Source of the DNA: Stagonosporopsis chrysanthemi
Taxonomy: Eukaryota; Ascomycota; Dothideomycetes; Pleosporales; Didymellaceae
NCBI GenBank assembly: GCA_022560025.1
Contig: JAFISE010000007.1
Location: 124,001-188,000 of the forward strand
DNA length: 64,000 bases
Direction: 5' to 3'
How positions within the stretch are numbered: position 1 is the first letter of the stretch; each line of letters starts with the position of its first letter. The translations under genes were made by a program, and so were the position numbers. Positions 55,480-64,000 of this stretch are shown here, one piece after another. The notes below the pieces were generated by a model. The model was not told the origin of the DNA. It was given only the letters and a program-made list of their open reading frames with translations, and ran no database searches.

Positions 55480-58400
55480 TTATTGCATTTGCCCGTTGAT
55501 AAGCAGGTGTTCGACGGCTTCGCCAATGTAAGCCTTCTTGAGAGTGAGATCGCATCCGAAGCTGGCGAGAACGTTAGTGACTATTGTGTGGCTGGAGGCT
55601 TCTGGGAAAACTTACGTTTGCTCTAGCTGCTGCTTGACAGATTTCTTGGTGACTGTCATCAGGTCCGAGTTGGCGAGGATGACCTTGATTTGGTTCAAGA
55701 TCTCATCGTCACTTGGGAGATGCAACATCTCCATGCTGTCACCTCCGTAGCCACTCGGCGCCAGGCTCATTCGCGAGTGGTTGCCATAGCGAGGGACGTC
55801 GAGGTGAGACATGGGCCTGGAGGGAGGCATGCCACCGTACTCGGAACCGCCCATGACAGAGCCAGCACCAAACGGTCTCTTGGTGGCATAGGTGTAACCT
55901 GACATGACAGACTGGTCGTCCCTGGTGGTATGCTGCTCCCACATCTCGGCTTGGTACTCCTCCCACCTCTTCTTGGGAATGCTGGCAGGGTCGAACTTGC
56001 CCTCATCCGAAACCACTACCTGCTGACCCTTCTCACCAGTGACGACACGAGTGTTACCCCAGGAGAAATCGTCCATATGCCAGAAAGCGTACAACGGAAG
56101 ACCCAAAGCAAAGACGGGTGTGGCAACAATGTAAATCAACATCCATCCAATCATCTCCCACTTGCGACGGACAATGAAGATGATGGCTTGCAGACCGTAG
56201 ATGGCTCCCAGAAGGATAAAAGCCGTAACGGGAACAACGTCTGGCGACACAATCAAGGTGTAGATGAGGTAACCAATGTAGACGATGATGACGGGCTGCA
56301 CAATGGTCGAGATCAAATCTAGGAAGACAACGAAGCGCATACTGAAGCAGCAGAAACCGCAAAGTTGCTGAAGGGGGATGAGTTCGACAAGGTTGTGTAC
56401 CGTGGAGTTGATCCAGCGACGACGTTGAGACATGAAGACGGACCAGCTGTCGGGCGCCACAGTCCATGCCTTTGCTCGCATCGTGTACTTGGTCTTGTAC
56501 TTGGAGTGGAACTTGATGAGCAGAGTCGTCAGGTAACGATCTTCACCCAGGTGCAGCAGGTTCTTGGTATGCAGCGTGTCGACACGAATCTCCTGGTATG
56601 CTTCGACGACTTCCTTGCTGACGAAGAGGGGCTTGCCAGTCTCTGCAGCGCGAATGCGGTACATTGTGAAACAACCGGGAAGACAGGTGACGGAACCGAA
56701 CAAACTCTCGAAAGCCTTGGTCAGGTTGTGAGAAATGAAGTATTCGTAGACCTGCATCATAGTGGTGAAGGACGATTTGGCGTTGGACAAGGCAGTCTCA
56801 CCGCAGATAGCGATGATACGGGTGTCGTTAAGGAAGGCCGAAACGAATCGAGAGGCTGCATCTGGAGCGACAGAGGTATCGGCGTCAATCTGAAGTAGGA
56901 ACTCGTAGAACGTTGGGTTCACACCAATGATGTTCCTGATCTGATGGTGCATTTCCAATTCGAGGGGGGTCATGGGAAGGTTGTAGTGAACGCGGTTCAA
57001 GAACCTCATCAGGACAATCTGCGAGTCACGCTTTCCGCGATTACCAGGCTTGGAGACCTCTGAAGGCTTACCGACCTTAACAACAACCAGGAAAGGTACG
57101 ATGTGACCTTGTACTTCGTAGAGACCGGAGTAGCACTTGCCCATGTTGTGTTGCTTCATACCCTCACCCAAACTCTCGAAGCTGAGCGGATCCGGATCCG
57201 TTGCCTCAGGTACACCAAGAATGTCAAGAACGATGCGAGGAGTGGGCTTGTCGTTGCCTTGACCGATAATCATACCATCACAAATAATGATGAGCAGTTT
57301 GCGCTTGTCGTCGTACTTCATGCAGGCGGCAGAATCGATGGCTCGTCGAAGTGACTCCTCATCCTCAGTATAGGCTGGAACCGTTGCGATAATGAACTTG
57401 TCAAGGTTCTCCGGTACTGTCTTGCCACCAAATTGTAGAGCGGCAAAGAATTTGAACCCGATGACACTGACCAGGATGATGGAGATGGCGAGCAGGAAAT
57501 ACGTTGCGAATAAGCACCTGGGCGAGCTCCTGGTATCCAAGTCACCGACGTAGAACAAGTTGTCGAGACAGGTAAGCATGGCTTTCTTCTGATCGACATT
57601 CAGATTGAGGGCTTCCCAATACTTGCTGACGTCTTTACCAGCTTGGATTCGGAAGATGTCGACAACGCTTTCTTCCATGAAGTTGACGTCGACTCCCCCT
57701 GGTGCCTCTTGACCAGGGGGGTACAACACGCTGCGACCACCGACCGCATAGGTGGTCATATCGTATACCCTGTTGTTCATGTATGCAATTGCGTTTTGCT
57801 TAGAAGCCAAGGTCTTTAGATAGGTAGGACTGAAACCAACGCGACCTTTCATGTAGTTGGATTTCAGAAACCATTGTTGCTCGAACCACCAATCTGGACG
57901 AGAATCGTTGGTTTGGAAACGGAAGTCGTGGTATTTGGCGTTTTGGTCAGTGCTGCTGATGATGTTGTTCGCTGTTTCGCTGTAGTTGGAGTTCTTGTAA
58001 TTGAGCTGAACACCGTCGTCGATTCTACCATCCTTGCCAGCGCACAAGGCTGAGACCTGTACTGGGAACAGATTGGTGGCATCTTTTCCAGCGTACCTTT
58101 CGAGCATCTTCTCGGGCACGATGCTGGGATAATGAGCAGGGATGAAGTCGCCAAGGTTGTAGACGATACCGCGAATGGCGACATACGATTGAGCGTCATC
58201 TACGCCGTTAAAAGACGTCAATTCAGCGGTGGAATACACGTGCTGCTTGGGACAAATGACCGCCGGGAAACCTATCATGAGGAAGATGACGAACGCGCAA
58301 CTGAGCCAGATCATCATGTTGATGGCAAGCTTCTCTCTCCAAGCCATGCGAACGTCCTTGCGCGGGATGCGCCCGATAATGCGGATCAAAAAGTCGGGGA

Positions 58401-61113
58401 CGAACCAGGTGAAGGCATAAACCAAGAAGACCCATCGCTTGCGAGTTCCAGAGACAGGGACAACATCAACCTCTTCCAACTTGTCACTGGCCGTCTTCTC
58501 GTCAATGACGTTGTGTTGCTCCAGGCCGTGAAACATATCGCCAGTGACGCCAGATGGAGCCTCAGAACGAGCGTCGATGTCTCTGCTACCAAAGTAGTTG
58601 CCGCCCTTGTCATTGTAGAGCTCGCCACCAGGTGTTGATAGTAGCCCAGCACGGGCATCCCCGTAAGACCGGCCTGCATCAGGAGTGAGAAGATTATCGT
58701 CTGAGCCAGTGTAACCACGGATAGCGGGTGGTAAGTCTGCTATGTTGGCAATCTCGAGCCAGCACCTCTCGCTCAGGAAGACACCTGTGGTACCAACGCG
58801 AACTTCGTTCTCGCGCCATGGCCTGCTGTCCAGGACCATCTCAACTTTTTCTCTCTCGCTTCCAACGATGGCTGTGTCTGTCTGCGTATGGCCCAGGAAC
58901 TCGGCAAAAGGCATGAAGATACTGTAGTCAGCGACTCGGAGCCGCTGGCAAAGCTCTGGAATGCTGTACGCTTGCAGCTGTTGACGAACACATCTGCTAT
59001 CAAACTGATTGGCAATGCGGCGATCGTTCGGCTTGAAACAGAACACGAAGTAAGGATTAGCTTTGCGCAGCTGGGTTTCGATGGTCTTTAGCGAGCTGAC
59101 AAACTGTCCGGCAGCACCGGTCTGCTTTGTCTTCGACGAAGAGTCGCCGTTCTTCCGGGAGCCCGAAACATTGCTTTCGGTATCGCTAATGACTTCCTCG
59201 TCGAAGACATTCAACTGGCGGCCATACCTCCCAGTCTTCTCCTTGCGACGGGCCATGCTGGGCATGCGCGTAGGCTTGGAGCTGACTGAGGCCTGGATGA
59301 TTGCGGACTTCTCCTTTGGATGAGAGATCTTCTGAAGCACATCTTGGCCAAAAAGTTGCTGGACAAATGGCGATTGCGAAGACTGAAGAAGCTGCATCAT
59401 GTTTCCGGAGATGGTATCTGCATTCTCTTCGATGAGGCCCTCGACACCGTAGTCGACATCACCAGCGTAGTGACGCACGGTGAAGGACGCAGAAGTGTTT
59501 GGTGTGGGGAAATTGCTGCCGGGTTGGACAACAGTCAAGCTGCCAGGGAGGATAGACTGGTTCTTGCCGTCGAATCGCTTGCGAATAGCCTCGAGGAACT
59601 GCATATCGGTCTTGCCACGACGCATCTGATCGTCGAGGATGCTCAAAAGACCATTGCCTGACTTGAGAAGGCCGATCTTGGCTTCGGAGCTGTCGTAGAA
59701 TTGCAGTGGAGGCAGACTGATCTCCTCAGCCTCCATCTCCTGAATTTGACGCTGGAAGAAGCTCTCCTGGCAAAAGGTCATGAGCGATTCGTTCGCAGCG
59801 TTGTTGAGTAGTTGATCGAGCGAAGATCCGGTACCAGACGAGATGGCAAATCCAGGGAAATCCACCAGGTTGACGGTGTTGGTGAGCTGGTCGTTGGAGC
59901 TAGAGATTCGAGAGTTGCTCTGCTCGATGACGTAGGTAACGAGGAGGGAGTAGAGCGAGCGAGCAAGCTCATCAGCGTTGGCGCGAGCACCCTTGGGATC
60001 CAGCATGACTGTGACACGCTCTCGGTACAGGGTCTTGGACTTGTAGCGCAGGCTCTCCTCAAGGTCGCTGATGGTCACGCCCAAGAATTGGGCGATCGGG
60101 ACCAGGCATTCCTTGTTCTTTACAACGGTGATAGTCTCGCCGCCCTCGTGCGAGTAGCCGCCACTATCGTCGGCAGAAGGTGTCGTCGACTGACCAGTCT
60201 CAAATTCAAGCTGGCCAACGTGCAGAATAGTGGCCATGATCTCGCAGATGCCGGCAATACTGTCCTTGCCAAATTCGAGCTTGCGCAGCGCAGTCTTGAA
60301 CTCCTGGAACCCAGCCGCATCGTCGATGCCAACCTTCAGCTGCGTGGGATGGCCGAGATATCGCCACCTCTTGTTCGCGGTGAGTGATGTGCGAGTGCCA
60401 GCGGCCTCGTTGCCCGCGTTGTCAAGGTACAGGTGCTTCTTCTCAGCAAGACTGGTGCCTGAAAGAAGATAATAGAGGATGTGGTAGTTGCGCTCGCCGG
60501 TGGGCACAGAGGCCAGTCTGCTTCGCTCGATTCGGTGGGCGAGGTATTGTGCACCAAGCAGGGTAGCGTGGCTGGAGGTCGATGTGTTGTACTGGAGCTC
60601 GAGCAGGAGTCCGGACTTGGAGGCAGTGGGAGTGGTGAGCGATTTGGTGGTGGTAAAGGCCTCGAAGACAAAGTTTGCGCATTCAATCTTCTTCGACAGT
60701 GGCGTGGCCGAGTAAGAGAGCAGCTGTCTCAGCATGTGTCCGCGGATGGTCGTCTTGCCCGCGCCAGTCTCGCCCCTATGCAACGTTAGCCTCTGCGTGC
60801 TCGACAGCCTCCTGGTGGATGCAGCGACTCACAGGAAAATAATTGCCTGGTCCTCCGAACGCTGTCCCAGGCGCATGTACGCCCTCCCTGCAAGGTCCTT
60901 GGCGGCCTGCACCGCGCTGCCATCCTCGCCGCCGTCGACTCCGCGGCTGGGATCTGTGTATGTGTTCAGAGAGATGATTGCGTGCGACGAGAGTGTCGCC
61001 GTGGGCATGTGTGCATGGAAGCGGCTGGCAAGCGCGGAGGTCAGGCCCGTGTCCGTCTGCTGGTGCTGGGGCAGCAGGGCCAGGCTCTCCTGTTGCAACG
61101 GATTCGCAGCCAT
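55480..61113 (-). CDS. Class V chitin synthase with myosin motor-like domain (1,840 aa)
   Basis: Exons 61113-60833, 60775-55616 and 55561-55480; all joins keep frame. The N-terminal ~750 residues are a myosin-like motor with a P-loop GETGAGKTT at about 95-103, completed across the first intron. Next come a membrane segment near residue 880, a cytochrome-b5-like domain (VDDAQSYVAIRGIVYNLGDF) near 950-1000, another membrane pair near 1190, the family-2 glycosyltransferase core with the QRRRW signature near 1544, three further membrane segments, and a C-terminal DEK-type domain (LPSDDEILNQIKVIL...) finished by the last exon. It polymerises GlcNAc from UDP-GlcNAc at growth tips and septa. The 5.16-kb central exon is uninterrupted. 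It is divergent from the class VII gene at 63203. Confidence 0.96.
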
Positions 61114-63202
61114 CTTGAGCGGATTGCGGTCCCCGTGGGACTCTGGAGCGAGTGGAAAGGTCAGACGGGAGCGAGTGCTGCTGGTGCTGGTGCTGAGGCG
61201 GCGTTGTGTGGTTGCGCGCTGTTGTGGCGGATTAGGTGGTTGGAATGCAGCGGGCTCAGGAACGACAACACGCGCGCTGCGAGCTGCTGTGCCGTGCAGG
61301 TGAATACAATTACTATCAGCGAATGTGGGCAGATCTCCTGAAACGAAGGAAAACACAAAGATACCGCTGGAGAGCCCGTTGGCAGCAACGGCAAAAGGGA
61401 TGGGTTTCTAGCTGCTGCGGTCCTGTCGCCGCTGGCCGGGCTGGTCTGTGTGTTGACTGTAATGTATCGGCCCCTATATTTTTCGTGACCGAGTCTCTCT
61501 ATTGCCGCTCCAAATATACCTCACAGCTCCACCACGGGTCCTCATCCTGGATCCTGCGCTGAGGAGCAGACAGGGCACGCAGCAGCTGCTGGCGGAAAGA
61601 AGGAGCATCCTCAGCCTGTGGCCACGGGCACACGGCGGCACTGCAGCGCTGGCTTCCGAGCGCCGCACGGCAGGGTGACTCGACAGCAAAAGATCCCGAC
61701 TGCCTCTTGGGTGTCTCTGAACAGTGCCTCTCGCTCGCCCAGCGCTGCGGGCAGGCTCCGATCCGCCTCTGCATCAGAGCCAACGGCGTGACCTAGCCTG
61801 CAGCTTGCCGGGGAAGGGACGCGATCACCATCAAGTCTGGCTCTCTGTGCTCCTGAGTGCGCTAGGTGCGTATCGATTGCGCGTTCCCCCCCTTCTGCCG
61901 AGACCATCACATAAACATTACAAGCATCATCCACTAGGCGTCGGCGACCGCATGCAGGCCCAGTTTCCCAGGCGATGGCCGTCGTCGTCGCCGTCGTCGT
62001 CGTCTTGTGTCAGCCGCTCGTACTGCTCACACGAGCATGAGAAACGGCCCTCTGAGACGCTGAGGCCGAGCGCGCATGACTTCAGCATTTAATGGGGCAA
62101 TACGGACGGAGCCATGGTGGACCGCAGCCATCCGTATCCAACGACCAGCATGAAACGGCGTTCCGAGGTTGCAACCACCCATCCTTGACGTCAGGTCGCT
62201 TGTCAAAAGGCGCCCATTTGCTGAGACGTGAGTGGTTGGCTGTGGCTCGAATGCATTGAAAAAGGCAATTTAGATGACAAGATGAAGGGGAGGTTGGCGG
62301 ACATTATGATTTGCACCCTCATTAACGCACTGGAGTCTACTTCCTTCTCCCGCCGCCCACATTTGTGCGAGTGGAGACGATCGCTCAGTTGTGCTGCATC
62401 CCATGATTGTTCTGCCGTCTTATCGATAGAAGCCCCGAGAAGAAGGCAATCTGGAAACCAACCTGGAAGCCACCCTGTAAGGCAACCTGAAGGCAACCTG
62501 GAAGCCAGCGAGATGTCTCTCACGGCGCGCTTCCATGACATGGCGTGAGTGTGAATGCTGAGGGCGAGCACCGCTCCCCCTTTGAGCCGCAGTCAGCGTG
62601 AACAAAACCGTAAACGCGCAAAAATAGCAGCTCCAACAAGGCTAATCGCACGCCACTCCGCTGCTCAAGCGCACACCTCGATCAATCGGACGCAGGCCAA
62701 AGCTCCTAGTGGCGACGAGAGCAAGACTTGCCATCCATGTTCGGGAGCTTGGTGTTAGGTTTGGAGCATTGAGCCCCGCCGGCCCAGGGTGCAGGGCTTG
62801 TTGTGGACTGTCTAAAGGGGTCTAACAATACAGCGGCGCCATGCCAGAGCGGGACGAAGTGCAACCCCCGGCGCGCTGAGGAATGGAGAAAGTCGCCCTG
62901 AAGCCAACAAACACCACCGCTTCTCTGTATCTGCGTTCGACGAGACTTGCGTCGAGTGCGTTTGCGTGTGGTTCTTCTTTCATACCCACTATCGTTTAAT
63001 ACAACCCTTCGTTCCCGTCTGTGAAGCCAACACCGCCGCCTCCCCTGCGCACCCGCAACACCTGAACGCTGCCTGCGCCACAAGGGCAAAGAGAGAGAAC
63101 CTCAATCGCTACTGACGCTCGCTACATCTCTTCCACGGTCTGCGACGACCGCCCACCCCACCTCGCGGAGCGTTTCCACGACATCGCCAGTCACGGGACA
63201 TC
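61114..63202. promoter_or_regulatory. Shared 2.1-kb promoter region of the class V/VII chitin synthases
   Basis: The divergent region between two chitin synthase starts. It contains pyrimidine-rich leaders on both sides. A short direct-repeat patch at about 62450-62510 (AACCTGGAAGCCA/AACCTGAAGGCAACCTGG) is the only notable internal structure. Frames here overlap on both strands and have no domain signal. Confidence 0.55.
62448..62510 (+). repeat. Short imperfect direct repeat in the chitin synthase promoter
   Basis: Units of about 12-13 bp built on (C)AACCTGGAAGCCA recur four or five times with small changes. It could be a slippage product or a repeated regulatory site; the sequence alone cannot decide. 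Confidence 0.55.
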
Positions 63203-64000
63203 ATGTCGTTCGTGAACAACTCGCGCATGTCTGTGTATTCGACCGTGTCGACGAACGCACAGCGCGCCCCGGCCGCCGCGACGCAGGTTTCGACCACTAC
63301 TCTGCTGAATACGCTCAATGCAGCTTTCAAAAATGGCCAGCCTTACAGTCTGGAGCCGAGCACAAGCCTGGTCGTCAACACCTGGGTCAATGCTAAGACG
63401 ATGGAGAACGGCCGCATCGGTGGCACCGTCGACCTCGACCTTGTTCGTAAGACATACGAGCATGCGCGTCGACGAGTAGAGGACGGCACTTTGGTGTTGA
63501 GGTGAGCTTCGGACCTCCAGCACCGCGGTCATACGCACTCAACTGACATATCCTTTAGCTCGCTGCACGAGTCCGCACCCTCGTTGTTCGCGCCCACAAT
63601 CTCAGGGCTGCCAGTATCGTTGCCCGACAGCTTCTATGTCGCACTCGAAGCATTGAAGCCCTTCACACACTGTGTCACGCCACAGAACCCTTCTGCCCCT
63701 CGCTACTCCGCCCTAGCCGCCGTCTTCACCATCGATATCCTAGGCGAGTGCAGAGGTGCTGAGATCAAGCTCTCCACCGCAGGACTCGACACACGGGAGG
63801 GTCTTCTTCAAATTCCCGCGCACGCCGGCCATCGTGCTTTCGATGTCTTCTACTATCTGAACTCGAGCTCGGCAAGCAAGCAGGAGCGAGACATTCTTGA
63901 CATCCAGTCACTCGACAAATACACCCTGTTGAACCGGTCAGGCACATACGACCCCCCGGCTTACCTCCCCGACGCCGACGATGCTGCTGCAGCCGAGGAC
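63203..64000 (+). CDS. Class VII chitin synthase with myosin-like domain, 5' part
   Basis: Exon 1 is 63203-63501, then a 57-nt intron, and exon 2 starts at 63559 and is open to the window edge, so only about the first 247 residues are visible. The N-terminus (TTTLLNTLNAAFKNGQPYSL, EPSTSLVVNTWVNA, RKTYEHARRRVEDGTLVL, SLHESAPSLFAP, AFDVFYYL) corresponds to the degenerate motor domain of class VII chitin synthases, which lack the P-loop of class V. This identification rests on my memory of the family plus the head-to-head position beside class V, a well-known arrangement in filamentous ascomycetes. The remaining motor, membrane and catalytic parts lie outside the window. Confidence 0.8.

Overview
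The window looks like nuclear DNA of a filamentous ascomycete, most likely a dothideomycete of the Pleosporales type. This is inferred from three things: short GT-AG introns of about 50-90 nt with CTAAC-like branch sites, a class V/class VII myosin-motor chitin synthase pair arranged head to head, and an AT-rich block of transposons mutated in the C-to-T / G-to-A style of repeat-induced point mutation (RIP). No bacterial operons, rRNA, CRISPR array or convincing tRNA was seen. Exon structures below were assembled by hand from splice sites and reading phase.

Layout. 0.1-10.4 kb is a gene-rich housekeeping stretch on the plus strand: a POM33/TMEM33 membrane protein, a cyclin-box protein, glycogen phosphorylase (six exons) and a Yip1-domain Golgi protein. 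11.0-14.2 kb holds two minus-strand genes: an acidic, disordered protein of unknown function and a dual-specificity-phosphatase-fold protein with a degenerate active site. 15.9-25.8 kb is accessory in character: a secreted tyrosinase with a fourfold 7-residue repeat, an isochorismatase-like hydrolase with a 21-nt microexon, a conserved unknown, an atypical SDR and a ToxD-like medium-chain reductase. Between them lie small inverted-repeat elements (20.8-21.05 kb, 21.2-21.9 kb, and one inside an intron at 24.75 kb).

27.2-33.65 kb is a divergent pair: a large secreted GH18 chitinase (minus) and a secreted LysM/hevein-domain protein (plus), sharing a 0.55 kb promoter. In many fungi this pairing forms a chitin-attacking and chitin-binding module. 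Here both genes carry in-frame stop codons in otherwise conserved frames (two in the chitinase, three in the LysM gene), so the module appears to be decaying as a unit.

35.3-45.1 kb is a nest of dead transposons: a relic of one pogo transposase, three copies of a Fot1/pogo-type DDE element (two complete with TIRs, one truncated), a MITE nested in one of them, and two 278-bp LTRs heavily hit by RIP that bracket about 5.6 kb. A third LTR of the same family and exactly the same length is almost unmutated and sits inside the RIP-mutated Fot1-like copy. The three LTRs allow the mutation spectrum to be read directly.

45.4-64 kb returns to ordinary coding DNA: a KRE6/SKN1 beta-glucan synthesis protein, thiamine pyrophosphokinase, a short Zn2Cys6 regulator, a histidine-acid-phosphatase-like secreted protein, and the class V chitin synthase. 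A roughly 2.1 kb shared promoter separates that gene from the class VII chitin synthase, which runs off the right edge. Cell-wall genes are prominent: chitin synthases, KRE6, chitinase and LysM protein.
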